A DNA stretch of 64,000 nt from the NCBI GenBank assembly GCA_964425195.1, contig CAYRLG010000014.1, positions 36,907-100,906 on the forward strand, read 5' to 3'. Source of the stretch: Desulfamplus sp964425195 (lineage in GTDB: Bacteria; Desulfobacterota; Desulfobacteria; Desulfobacterales; Desulfobacteraceae). This document shows, one piece after another, positions 52,979-61,408 of this stretch; position 1 is the stretch's first letter, and the number at the start of each line of letters is the position of its first letter. Under the pieces are notes generated by a model. That model was given only the letters and a program-made list of their open reading frames with translations. It did not search any database and was not told where the DNA came from. A program made the position numbers and the translations under genes.

Positions 52979-53443
52979 ATGAAAAAAGGAATGGTTGAGT
53001 TTTATGTTGGAATTTTTATGATTATAGGCATTATCTGTTCATTATATCTAATAATTGAACTTGGTAGTGTGAGAGTTATTAATAAAAATGATTATAAACT
53101 TAATGCTTATTTTAGCTCTGTAGCAGGACTAAAGAGAGGTGCAAGTGTTGAGATGGCAGGTGTTGAAATTGGAAATGTTATCTCGATTACTCTTGATACA
53201 GAGCGTCTTCTTGCAAAGGTTGAACTTGGAATACATGAAGATATAAAGTTGGCTGAAGATGTAATGGCATCTGTAAAGACTTCCGGTGTTATTGGAGATA
53301 AGTATATAAATCTCTCTCCGGGTGGCTCTGACACTATGCTTGAGTCTGGAGACACTATTTTTAATACAGAATCTGCCATTGATATTGAGGCTCTTGTAAG
53401 TAAATATATCTTTAATAAAGAGGAAAAGCCTGCAGAAAAATAG
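52979..53443 (+). CDS. mlaD: MCE-domain protein MlaD
   Basis: A 154-residue protein with one N-terminal TM helix (about 8-26) and a single MCE domain (about 38-118) containing LKRGASVEMAGVEIGNV and VIGDKYINLSPGG. MlaD hexamers form the periplasmic lipid-binding ring on MlaEF. The C-terminal tail is short. It lies 97 bp after mlaF. Confidence 0.95.
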   Translation: MKKGMVEFYVGIFMIIGIICSLYLIIELGSVRVINKNDYKLNAYFSSVAGLKRGASVEMAGVEIGNVISITLDTERLLAKVELGIHEDIKLAEDVMASVKTSGVIGDKYINLSPGGSDTMLESGDTIFNTESAIDIEALVSKYIFNKEEKPAEK

Positions 53444-53562
53444 CCGTAAGTTTTTATAGTATTAATATTTATATAATATTTCTGGTTTTATAAAAAGTAA
53501 TCTGTAGTTCTTCTAACATAGAGCTTTATAGAACAAAAAAACGATAGGATAAGGAAAAAGTT

Positions 53563-54213
53563 ATGAGAAAAAGATTAGAAACTGTTAATATAGTTAAATT
53601 TTATTTTGTTATTTCAATATGTTTTACTGTTCAATTTTTATCTCCATCGATTACTATTTCAGCAGATTCAGAACCAGAGATGGTTTTAAAAAATGGAGTG
53701 AATAGTATTGTTGAGGTTTTAAATGACCCTGCATTTGATAATGAGTCACGAAAGAGTGAAAGAAAAGATATTTTATTTAACAAAGCTGAGGTTATTTTTG
53801 ATTTTAATGAGTTTGCAAGAGGGGCATTAGGACGGAATTGGTCTCGTTTCTCCAACAGTCAACGCTTTGAATTTGCTGAACATTTTGCCAGATTGATGGC
53901 AAATACATATATTGCAAAAATTGATGATGAAAACTTTAAAGACCTTAAAATTACCTATCTTAAAACAGAGATAATTGAGGCAACAAAATCTGGCATTGAA
54001 AGGGCGGAGATTTCAACAGAGGTATTTCATAATAATATAGTAACCCCTGTGCATTACAGAATGATGAAAAAAAGTGGAGGGAGTTGGAAAATATATGATG
54101 TAAAAATTGAAGGAGTAAGTTTGGTTGGTAACTACAGAGAGCAATATAGAACAAGATTTAATGACTCTCCTGATAAAATTATTAAAGAAATAAAGGATAA
54201 GGTTACACAATGA
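53563..54213 (+). CDS. mlaC: Periplasmic phospholipid-binding protein MlaC
   Basis: A 216-residue secreted protein of the Ttg2D/MlaC family. The signal peptide spans about 1-34, ending near ITISADS. The NEFARGALGRNWSRFSNSQRFEFAEHF segment and the closing strand IYDVKIEGVSLVGNYREQY are family hallmarks. It ferries lipid between MlaA and MlaD. It overlaps mlaA by 4 bp. Confidence 0.94.
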   Translation: MRKRLETVNIVKFYFVISICFTVQFLSPSITISADSEPEMVLKNGVNSIVEVLNDPAFDNESRKSERKDILFNKAEVIFDFNEFARGALGRNWSRFSNSQRFEFAEHFARLMANTYIAKIDDENFKDLKITYLKTEIIEATKSGIERAEISTEVFHNNIVTPVHYRMMKKSGGSWKIYDVKIEGVSLVGNYREQYRTRFNDSPDKIIKEIKDKVTQ

Positions 54214-54995
54214 TACCTAAAACATGTATTAAACTCTGTCTGTTTTTATTAGTGATATGGTTCGCTATTATATCTTCTATTGCCTTTGCAGACGACTCTT
54301 TAGAAAGTGATAGTTTTAACTCTTTAGAAGATGAGCTTTACAGTTCAGACGAACTTTATGGTGATGATGAATATATGAAAAAAGCAGAGAGAGCTGTTCC
54401 TGACCCTCTATATTGGTTTAACTATGCAATGTTCTCTTTTAACGATAAACTCTACTTTTGGTTTTTAAAACCAGTTGCCCAAGGATATAAATTTGTAATA
54501 CCTGCTCGATTAAGAAATGGATTTAAAAATTGTTTCCACAATGCTCTATTTCCAGTAAGATTTGCAAATAATATTTTGCAGGGCAAAGGAGGTCGGGCTG
54601 TAGCAGAATTAGAGAGTTTTATTATCAATACAGTTGGGGGAGGATTAGGATTTGCAACACCTGCCCAATATGTTTTTGGAATTAAAACGTACAGTGAAGA
54701 TTTAGGTCAAACCTTTGGACATTATTATATAAAAGAGGGATTTTATGTTGTTCTCCCTGTAATTGGACCATCGACACTTAGAGATTCTATTGGAAGTGTT
54801 GGAGATCTATTTATTTCTCCTACAACATATATTGAATCTGCCCAACTTGCTGCTGGAGTCTCTGCTCTTGAACAGGTTAATGCTCTATCTTTCAGAATTG
54901 GAGATTATGAAACACTGAAAAGTGCAGCCGTTGATCCCTATGTCGCTTTAAGAGATGCCTATATTCAGATGAGACGCAAGCAGGTTAATCAATAG
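54210..54995 (+). CDS. mlaA: MlaA/VacJ outer-membrane phospholipid transport protein without a lipobox
   Basis: A 261-residue MlaA homologue. The core has DPLYWFNYAMFSFNDKLYFW, the NILQGKGGRAVAELESFIINT segment and the TFGHYYIKEGFYVVLPVIGPS motif. MlaA normally is a lipoprotein. Here the N-terminus (about 1-27, cut after FA) looks like a type I signal and no lipobox Cys follows it. An acidic Asp/Glu/Ser-rich stretch (about 28-55) precedes the core. The gene overlaps mlaC by 4 bp and closes the cluster. Confidence 0.93.
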   Translation: MIPKTCIKLCLFLLVIWFAIISSIAFADDSLESDSFNSLEDELYSSDELYGDDEYMKKAERAVPDPLYWFNYAMFSFNDKLYFWFLKPVAQGYKFVIPARLRNGFKNCFHNALFPVRFANNILQGKGGRAVAELESFIINTVGGGLGFATPAQYVFGIKTYSEDLGQTFGHYYIKEGFYVVLPVIGPSTLRDSIGSVGDLFISPTTYIESAQLAAGVSALEQVNALSFRIGDYETLKSAAVDPYVALRDAYIQMRRKQVNQ

Positions 54996-55032
54996 CAAAT
55001 AATATAAGAGTTATTTTAATAGATAAGTACAA

Positions 55033-55491
55033 TTACTTTACTTTAAAATTTGCACTTATCTTAAATACATCTGTGGCTGGCAGGTTTAAGATGTCTGTAA
55101 CTCCTGTGCACTTAGATATCTCTTTGAGGTTATTTTCAATAATCTCCATAGATTCCGCTATAAAGGTAAACCATATATTATATCTGTGACTCCTCATATA
55201 GTTGTGAGTCACACCTGAATAGTTATTTACAACCTTTGTAAACATATCTAAATCTTTCTTAGGAACAGATGCTGCACAGAGTGTGCTGAAAAACCCAAGT
55301 TTATAAGGTCCAAAATTACCTCCAATACGTCTAATAACACCGTCCTCCTTTAACCTCCTAACTCTCGATATTAACTCATCTTCTTCAATTCCAAGTTCTT
55401 GAGCCATTATCTTGTATGGATGTGGAGCTATTGGGAAAAATGTCTGAATTCTGTTAATTATCTTTTTATCTATCTCATCAATTTTAGTCAT
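55033..55491 (-). CDS. Siroheme decarboxylase subunit (AhbA/AhbB type, Lrp-like fold)
   Basis: A 152-residue protein of the AsnC/Lrp-like family. An N-terminal HTH-like part (KIDEIDKKIINRIQ ... GVIRRIGGNFGPYKLG) and a C-terminal RAM-like part containing VTHNYMRSHRYNIWFT and NLPATDVFKI are present. These HNY/YNxWFT segments mark the AhbA/AhbB/NirDLGH siroheme decarboxylases, which make 12,18-didecarboxysiroheme on the alternative heme pathway used by sulfate reducers. Which of the two subunits this is cannot be settled here, and a true Lrp regulator is less likely. The partner gene is not in the window. Confidence 0.85.
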   Translation of the reverse strand: MTKIDEIDKKIINRIQTFFPIAPHPYKIMAQELGIEEDELISRVRRLKEDGVIRRIGGNFGPYKLGFFSTLCAASVPKKDLDMFTKVVNNYSGVTHNYMRSHRYNIWFTFIAESMEIIENNLKEISKCTGVTDILNLPATDVFKISANFKVK

Positions 55492-55685
55492 AGAGCATTC
55501 TCCTTAAAGAGGCTATCAAGATAAGGGAGATAGCAATAATTCTACCACTTCTATTTTGGATTGACCCAACTTAAAGTTAAAGAACTCCGCTACAAATGTT
55601 ATTTTAAAAAAGGTCAACAATAAATAGAGTTGGTATTATAATTGAAATAACTATAAAATTATAGCTTATAAAAATAGGTGATAAA

Positions 55686-55716
55686 AAAAGCCCTGCACAC
55701 TATATGCAGGGCTTTT
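55686..55716 (-). terminator. Intrinsic terminator of dsrC
   Basis: AAAAGCCCTGCA (55686-55697) and TGCAGGGCTTTT (55705-55716) form a perfect 12-bp stem with a 7-nt loop. On the minus strand the stem is followed by a T run, 45 bp after the dsrC stop. It is GC-rich compared with the surroundings. Confidence 0.9.
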
Positions 55717-55760
55717 ATAAAAAATAGAACTACTATATTATATGATAGCAGCTGAATCGA

Positions 55761-56078
55761 TCATACACATCCAGTTGGTTTTGGAAGTCCAGCCATTTTA
55801 CATGCACCCTTTCCAGGTCCTGATGGGAAAAGCTCATAGATGTGTTTTAGTTTGAATTTAGTAAGTTTTGAAAGAACACGTACCATTGGAGCAATACCAT
55901 TCTTTTCATAGTAATCTTGAAGAACATTAACTACTGACCAATGCTCGTCTGTAAGCTCTTCAATACCTTCTTGCTGTCTTACATACTCAACCCAATCATT
56001 TGTAAATGTTTTGTAATCAAGCAGAAAACCGTCTTCATCAACTTCAAAAGTGGTTCCATTTATCTCTACGGTTGCCAT
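55761..56078 (-). CDS. dsrC: Sulfur-carrier protein DsrC
   Basis: A 105-residue DsrC. The C-terminal arm GPGKGACKMAGLPKPTGCV holds both conserved cysteines, Cys93 and Cys104, ten residues apart. This pair forms the trisulfide with sulfite-derived sulfur at DsrAB and is reduced by DsrMKJOP; TusE-type homologues keep only the last Cys. It therefore supports dissimilatory sulfate or sulfite reduction. A strong AGGAGGT site 7 nt before the ATG and a good promoter fit high expression. It is monocistronic and away from dsrAB, as is common. Confidence 0.97.
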   Translation of the reverse strand: MATVEINGTTFEVDEDGFLLDYKTFTNDWVEYVRQQEGIEELTDEHWSVVNVLQDYYEKNGIAPMVRVLSKLTKFKLKHIYELFPSGPGKGACKMAGLPKPTGCV

Positions 56079-56166
56079 TAAAACTACCTCCTGTTAAATA
56101 AAAAATAAATTGTTTCTTTCTATTAAGTAAGCTTGCCGTCTTATCTTTTAGAATTAATAATTTTTT

Positions 56167-56195
56167 ACAATATCTCACTCAGATACTCTTGTCAA
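56167..56195 (-). promoter_or_regulatory. Sigma-70 type promoter of dsrC
   Basis: On the minus strand TTGACA (56195-56190, perfect -35) is followed by 17 nt and TATTGT (56172-56167) as -10. It is located about 90 bp upstream of the dsrC ATG. Confidence 0.6.
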
Positions 56196-56261
56196 TATGT
56201 AGATTTATCAGACTTAAAAAAATTTGGTACTGATTCAACTTTTTCCATCTTAAACATAATT

Positions 56262-56304
56262 CTAAACTAATCCTAATATAATCCTAACAAAAGCATATTA
56301 TAAT
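56262..56304 (+). promoter_or_regulatory. Candidate Pho box with -10, upstream of pstC
   Basis: Hexamers CTAAAC (56262), CTAATA (56273) and CTAACA (56284) start exactly 11 bp apart. Nine nucleotides after the last comes a perfect TATAAT (56299-56304). There is no TTGACA-like -35. This is the site where Pho control is expected a priori, so it anchors the reading of the other three. Confidence 0.7.
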
Positions 56305-56375
56305 CCATTCAAAATTAAACAGACAGATTTTAGTTCTGTTTCTCTTTTTATATTTCTAACTTTTAAGGAACTATT

Positions 56376-57782
56376 TTGAATATGGATGCAAATATGAACC
56401 CTACAATGCTTCTTTTTACAATTCTGTTTTTGTCTGTAATGGGATTTGTTATGGGAAAGAGACGCTCCTATGCTGTTGCAAATAAATCTGGCGGAATAAG
56501 TGGACTCCATTCAAGACCTACATATTACGGCTCTTTAACTGCTTTGTGGTGTGCAATTCCAGCATTGATTATATTCTCGTTTTGGCTACTGTTTGAATCT
56601 CGCATAATAACAGACCTTGTTATTGCAACTCTCCCAGAGCAGCTACAAACCCTCCCAGCAGATCGTTTAAATCTTATTATCAATGATATAAAAAATATAG
56701 TCAATGGCAATATTGTATCCTCAAGCCCAGACCCTTCAATGCTGGCAGCGGCAGAACATTACAAAAAACTTAATTCAATGAGCCATGCATCTTTGACGGT
56801 TATTGTTATTGCAGTGGCAATTGGAGCAATTTTAATAATACAAAAGACAATTCATCCAAAATTGAGAGCTCGTAACCACGTTGAACAGGTAATTAAATAT
56901 ATTCTTATAGCCTGCTCAACGATTGCTATATTTACAACTATTGGAATTGTTCTATCTGTTCTTTATGAGGCAATAAGGTTCTTCAGAATAGTTCCGTTAT
57001 CCGATTTTCTTATGGGTCTTGAGTGGAGTCCGCAGATGGCAATCAGAGCAGATCAAGTAGGTTCTTCTGGTTCGTTTGGTGTAATTCCAGTGTTTGCAGG
57101 AACAGTGCTGATCTCTGCAATTGCAATGTGTGTCTCTGTTCCCATAGGTCTTATGTCTGCAATATACCTTTCTGAGTACGCAAACCGTACTTTTAGATCT
57201 GTTGCCAAACCTCTGCTTGAGATTCTTGCCGGCATTCCAACCGTAGTTTATGGTTTTTTTGCTGCACTAACAGTTGCCCCAGTGATCCGTAATAGCGGTG
57301 GTTTCTTAGGGTTAGATGTCTCTTCAGAGAGTGCTCTTGCTGCCGGTCTTGTTATGGGAATAATGCTTATTCCGTTTGTCTCATCTCTTTCTGACGATGT
57401 TATCAATGCCGTACCTCAATCCTTAAGAGATGGGGCTTATGCACTTGGAGCGACTCAATCTGAAACTATTCGCCAAGTCGTTGTTCCAGCAGCTCTTCCC
57501 GGAATTGTAGGCAGCGTTCTGCTTGCTGTATCAAGGGCAATTGGAGAGACTATGATAGTTGTTATGGCTGCTGGAATGTCTGCCAATCTTACTATTAATC
57601 CTTTGAAAACAGTTACTACAGTAACTGTACAGATTGTGGCACTACTTGTAGGAGATCAGGAGTTTGACAGCCCCAAAACTTTAGCAGCTTTTGCATTAGG
57701 TCTTATGCTTTTTATAGTAACACTTATTTTAAATGTAATTGCATTAATGGTGGTTAGAAAATATAGGGAGCAGTATGAATAG
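56376..57782 (+). CDS. pstC: Phosphate ABC transporter permease PstC (long form)
   Basis: A 468-residue permease, longer than the roughly 320-residue E. coli PstC because of an N-terminal extension of about 150 residues with two or three extra TM helices and a periplasmic loop. The core has SGSFGVIPVFAGTVLISAIA, LLEILAGIPTVVYGFFA and the EAA-type loop LRDGAYALGATQSETIRQV. I accept the TTG at 56376, with AAGGA 6 nt upstream. An ATG two codons on is less well spaced. It overlaps pstA by 8 bp. Confidence 0.95.
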   Translation: MNMDANMNPTMLLFTILFLSVMGFVMGKRRSYAVANKSGGISGLHSRPTYYGSLTALWCAIPALIIFSFWLLFESRIITDLVIATLPEQLQTLPADRLNLIINDIKNIVNGNIVSSSPDPSMLAAAEHYKKLNSMSHASLTVIVIAVAIGAILIIQKTIHPKLRARNHVEQVIKYILIACSTIAIFTTIGIVLSVLYEAIRFFRIVPLSDFLMGLEWSPQMAIRADQVGSSGSFGVIPVFAGTVLISAIAMCVSVPIGLMSAIYLSEYANRTFRSVAKPLLEILAGIPTVVYGFFAALTVAPVIRNSGGFLGLDVSSESALAAGLVMGIMLIPFVSSLSDDVINAVPQSLRDGAYALGATQSETIRQVVVPAALPGIVGSVLLAVSRAIGETMIVVMAAGMSANLTINPLKTVTTVTVQIVALLVGDQEFDSPKTLAAFALGLMLFIVTLILNVIALMVVRKYREQYE

Positions 57783-59163
57783 AGAAACAGTTTCAATACA
57801 TAGCAACAATATTATAGATAGTGGTTCGGTAAAAAAAAAGAGCAGTTCTATAAACAGCAGAGCCATGAATCAGAGCAATATCCAAACAAATGATAATATG
57901 ACAATTGATATTGTAAAAAGGGGGCTTGCAAAGAGATATAGGGCTGAGAGGCGATTCAAGATATATGGAGTGGTGGCTATAGTTTCAAGTTTAATATTTC
58001 TTGCATTTCTTTTTATCAGCATAGGAGCAAATGGTTATACAGCGTTTCAGCAGACATTTATACGTATGACTGTCCATTTTGACTCAGAGATGTTGGGCGA
58101 TAATACCAATAGAGAACATATCTCTTCGGTCAACTTTCCCGGAATTGTTAAAAAATCACTTTCAGATATGTTTCCTGAAGTGACATCTCGAAGCGATAAA
58201 AAACTTTTGAACTCACTTATAAGCTCTGGAGCTGCTTACGATATCAGAAATATGGTGATTGAAAATCCTGATCTTGTAGGTAAAACAGTTAAAGTATGGC
58301 TTCCCGCGGATGATGATGTTGATATGCTTATTAAAGGGCATTCCAAAAGAGGGGTAGAAGAGGGCGAACGTCGCCTTAATGACAAGCAGATCGGCTGGAT
58401 TGAGCGGTTAGAAAAAGATGGCAACCTAAAAAAACGTTTTAATATCACTTTTTTTACGGCTGGAGACTCTCGAGAGCCTGAACTTGCTGGTATATGGGGA
58501 GCAGTAGCAGGTTCATTTTTTACAATGATAGTTACGTTAGCCTTATCGTTTCCCATTGGAGTTGCAGCAGCCATCTACCTTGAGGAGTTTGCTAAGAAAA
58601 ACAGATGGACAGACATAATTGAGGTAAATATCAACAATCTTGCGGCAGTTCCATCTATTGTATTTGGGCTTCTTGGACTTGCTGTATTTCTCAACTTCTT
58701 TGGAATGCCACGCTCTGCACCTATTGTAGGTGGCTTGGTAATGACCTTGATGACTTTACCTGTAATTATTATTGCAAGTAGAGCTGCTCTTAAATCTGTC
58801 CCTCCTTCAATAAGAGAGGCGGCTTTAGGTGTAGGGGCGTCACAGATGCAGATGGTATTTCATCATGTTTTGCCTCTTGCTCTCCCCGGAATGCTTACCG
58901 GTGCAATTATCGGAATGGCTCGCGCTCTTGGAGAAACAGCTCCGCTTCTGATGATTGGAATGGTTGCATTTATTGTAGATATTCCGTCAGGATTTACAGA
59001 CCCTGCAACTGCTCTGCCTGTCCAGATATTTTTATGGGCAGATAGTCCTGAAAGGGGATTTTTGGAAAAGACATCTGCAGCAATTATGGTTCTTTTAACT
59101 TTTTTGATTGCCATGAATGCGTTGGCAGTCATTTTGAGAAAAAAGTTTGAAAAAAGATGGTAA
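57775..59163 (+). CDS. pstA: Phosphate ABC transporter permease PstA (long form)
   Basis: A 462-residue permease. The cytoplasmic N-terminus (about 1-70) is Ser/Asn-rich. TM1 is followed by a large periplasmic insert (about 95-240, DUF3333-like) and then the transporter core with GVAAAIYLEEFAKKN, NNLAAVPSIVFGLLGLAVF and the loop IREAALGVGASQMQMVFH. It pairs with PstC. Its ATG lies within the end of pstC. Confidence 0.95.
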   Translation: MNRETVSIHSNNIIDSGSVKKKSSSINSRAMNQSNIQTNDNMTIDIVKRGLAKRYRAERRFKIYGVVAIVSSLIFLAFLFISIGANGYTAFQQTFIRMTVHFDSEMLGDNTNREHISSVNFPGIVKKSLSDMFPEVTSRSDKKLLNSLISSGAAYDIRNMVIENPDLVGKTVKVWLPADDDVDMLIKGHSKRGVEEGERRLNDKQIGWIERLEKDGNLKKRFNITFFTAGDSREPELAGIWGAVAGSFFTMIVTLALSFPIGVAAAIYLEEFAKKNRWTDIIEVNINNLAAVPSIVFGLLGLAVFLNFFGMPRSAPIVGGLVMTLMTLPVIIIASRAALKSVPPSIREAALGVGASQMQMVFHHVLPLALPGMLTGAIIGMARALGETAPLLMIGMVAFIVDIPSGFTDPATALPVQIFLWADSPERGFLEKTSAAIMVLLTFLIAMNALAVILRKKFEKRW

Positions 59164-59170
59164 AGGCTTT

Positions 59171-59196
59171 GCGTAATGTTACGCTAATAGCTTTTT
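59171..59196 (+). terminator. Hairpin between pstA and pstS, possible partial terminator or mRNA stabiliser
   Basis: GCGTAA (59171-59176) and TTACGC (59179-59184) form a tight stem that can be extended imperfectly by the flanking AAAGGCT and TAATAGCTTTT. A TTTTT run ends it at 59196. It is suited to setting pstS level apart from pstCA, but this is inference. Confidence 0.4.
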
Positions 59197-59245
59197 AACT
59201 TAGGATAATAATTTTCATTAATAAAAAAAACAGGAGAAAATTTAG

Positions 59246-60337
59246 ATGAAAGGCAAAAAGTTTTTCAAAAGTTTAAGTATTACAGGTTTAAGTGTTGCTG
59301 CGGCACTCACTTTTGGTTCTATTTCGTTTACTAACAATGCGTTAGCCAATTCGTCAAGAGATTATATCAGCGTTGTTGGCTCTTCAACTGTCTATCCCTT
59401 TTCTACAGTTGTTGCTGAACAGTTTGGTAAAACATCGGGGTTTAAAACTCCAAAGATTGAATCAACAGGTACCGGTGGAGGGATGAAACTTTTTTGCTCT
59501 GGTGTAGGTGTTCAATATCCTGATATTGCCAATGCTTCAAGAAGAATCAAAAAATCTGAGTGCGAAACTTGTACACAAAACGGTGTAAAAGATATTCTTG
59601 AGGTTAAAATAGGGTATGATGGTATTGTGCTTGCAAATTCTAAGAAGAGCTCCCCTATGAACATAACACGAAAAGAGCTATTTCTTGCTCTTGCAGCTAA
59701 TGTTCCTGAACCAAATGGTGCTGAGTCTGTTGTACCTAATCCATACAAAACATGGAAAGATATTAACCCAGCACTGCCTGCTGTAAAGATAGAAGTGCTT
59801 GGTCCTCCTCCAACATCAGGGACAAGAGATGCTTTTGTTGAACTTGTAATGGAGACAGGTGGTTCTGAATTTGCGTGGATTAAAGCTCTTGAAAAAGCAG
59901 ATAAAGATAAGTTTAAATCAATATGCCATACAGTAAGAGAAGATGGTGCATATATTGAAGCTGGTGAAAACGATAATCTTATTGTGCAAAAACTTGACGC
60001 AAATCCAAATGCTTTTGGTATTTTTGGGTTTAGCTTTCTTGACCAAAATGGAGATAAAATTCAAGGAACACCTGTGGAAGGTGTAGTCCCAACATTTGAG
60101 GCAATTGCTGAGGGTAAATATACTGTATCGCGTCCTCTCTATTTTTATGTTAAAAAAGCCCACGTGGATGTAATTCCTGGTATGAAAGAGTTTCTTAAAG
60201 AGTTTTCAAGTGAAAAAGCATGGGGAGATGATGGTTATCTCAGTGAAAAAGGGTTGATTCCAATGCCAGAAGATGAGAGAAAATCATTTAGCAATGATGT
60301 TAAGGCTTTAAATAACCTCTCTTGTGGAGATTTGTAG
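59246..60337 (+). CDS. pstS: Phosphate-binding periplasmic protein PstS
   Basis: A 363-residue periplasmic protein. The signal peptide spans about 1-34, ending ALA. SVVGSSTVYPFSTVVAEQF forms the first phosphate loop, ESTGTGGGMKLFCSG the second and PPPTSGTRDAF the third. Cys pairs (FCSG, CETC, SICH, LSCG) are unusual and could form disulfides. It delivers phosphate to PstCA. The gene order pstC-A-S-B puts it third. It lies 82 bp after pstA behind a hairpin and has an AGGAGAA ribosome site. Confidence 0.95.
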   Translation: MKGKKFFKSLSITGLSVAAALTFGSISFTNNALANSSRDYISVVGSSTVYPFSTVVAEQFGKTSGFKTPKIESTGTGGGMKLFCSGVGVQYPDIANASRRIKKSECETCTQNGVKDILEVKIGYDGIVLANSKKSSPMNITRKELFLALAANVPEPNGAESVVPNPYKTWKDINPALPAVKIEVLGPPPTSGTRDAFVELVMETGGSEFAWIKALEKADKDKFKSICHTVREDGAYIEAGENDNLIVQKLDANPNAFGIFGFSFLDQNGDKIQGTPVEGVVPTFEAIAEGKYTVSRPLYFYVKKAHVDVIPGMKEFLKEFSSEKAWGDDGYLSEKGLIPMPEDERKSFSNDVKALNNLSCGDL

Positions 60338-60475
60338 AGAGAATTTGTTTTAAATAGAGAGGCATGGCTTTGAAATGATTTTATATGCTACAGTCATGTT
60401 TCTCTATAGAACGGCATACTTGCTGTAACAAAATAGATATTATGATATTTATAGAAATAGGAATAAATTTTAAAG

Positions 60476-61375
60476 ATGAGCCTCATGAGTGCAGAAAAAG
60501 AGAGTAGTAATTCAGATAAATCTGAATTACAATTTGAAAACAGAAGAGAGTTTACAAATAAAAGAGAACCTCTTGTTGATAGGGAAAATAGAGAGACAGT
60601 AGGGCAACCTAAAGTTGAAAATCCACGTATGTCTTGCAAAAATGTCAATGTATATTATGGAGATAAACATGCAATCCATGATGTAACTCTTGATATTGGT
60701 AGAAACGAGGTTATTGCAATGATAGGTCCTTCTGGTTGCGGTAAATCAACTTTTTTGCGATGTCTAAATAGAATGAATGATACTATTGACTCTTGTAGAA
60801 TTACTGGAACGATTTTATTAGATGGGAAAAATATCTACGATAAGGATGTTGATGTAGTTCCTTTACGAGCACAGGTTGGAATGGTGTTCCAAAAACCAAA
60901 CCCATTTCCTAAATCTATTTATGAGAATGTGGCTTATGGACCTAAAATACATGGTTTGGTACAAAATAGAGTTGAAACAGACGAGATTGTGGAGACATCT
61001 TTAAAAAAAGCAGGCTTGTGGGATGAGGTAAAAGATCGTCTCAATCAGCCGGGCACAAGTTTGTCTGGTGGTCAGCAACAGAGGTTGTGTATTGCAAGAA
61101 CCATTGCTGTTGGTCCTGAGGTTATTTTAATGGACGAGCCATGCTCTGCACTTGACCCAATAGCAACTGCAAGGATTGAAGATTTAATTGATGAGCTGAG
61201 AGAAAACTTTTCTATAGCTATAGTTACCCACTCTATGCAGCAGGCATCAAGAGTTTCACAGCGGACAGCATATTTTCATTTAGGAGATTTAATTGAGGTG
61301 GGAAGTACTGATCAAGTTTTTTTAAATCCTCTGCACCAGTTGACAGAGGATTACGTTACAGGGCGTTTTGGATGA
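60476..61375 (+). CDS. pstB: Phosphate ABC transporter ATPase PstB
   Basis: A 299-residue ATPase. The first 50 or so residues are a charged Glu/Ser/Arg/Asn-rich extension absent from the roughly 257-residue E. coli protein. A start at the Met before SCKNVNVYYGD (residue 52) would remove it. Walker A is GPSGCGKST (about 84-92), the signature LSGGQQQRLCIARTI, Walker B VILMDEPCSALDP, and the switch His lies in IVTHSMQQA. It energises PstCA and relays phosphate state to PhoU/PhoR. It lies 138 bp after pstS. Confidence 0.95.
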   Translation: MSLMSAEKESSNSDKSELQFENRREFTNKREPLVDRENRETVGQPKVENPRMSCKNVNVYYGDKHAIHDVTLDIGRNEVIAMIGPSGCGKSTFLRCLNRMNDTIDSCRITGTILLDGKNIYDKDVDVVPLRAQVGMVFQKPNPFPKSIYENVAYGPKIHGLVQNRVETDEIVETSLKKAGLWDEVKDRLNQPGTSLSGGQQQRLCIARTIAVGPEVILMDEPCSALDPIATARIEDLIDELRENFSIAIVTHSMQQASRVSQRTAYFHLGDLIEVGSTDQVFLNPLHQLTEDYVTGRFG

Positions 61376-61408
61376 TACTTGTTAACATAGATGTCTATTT
61401 TTTTTATT

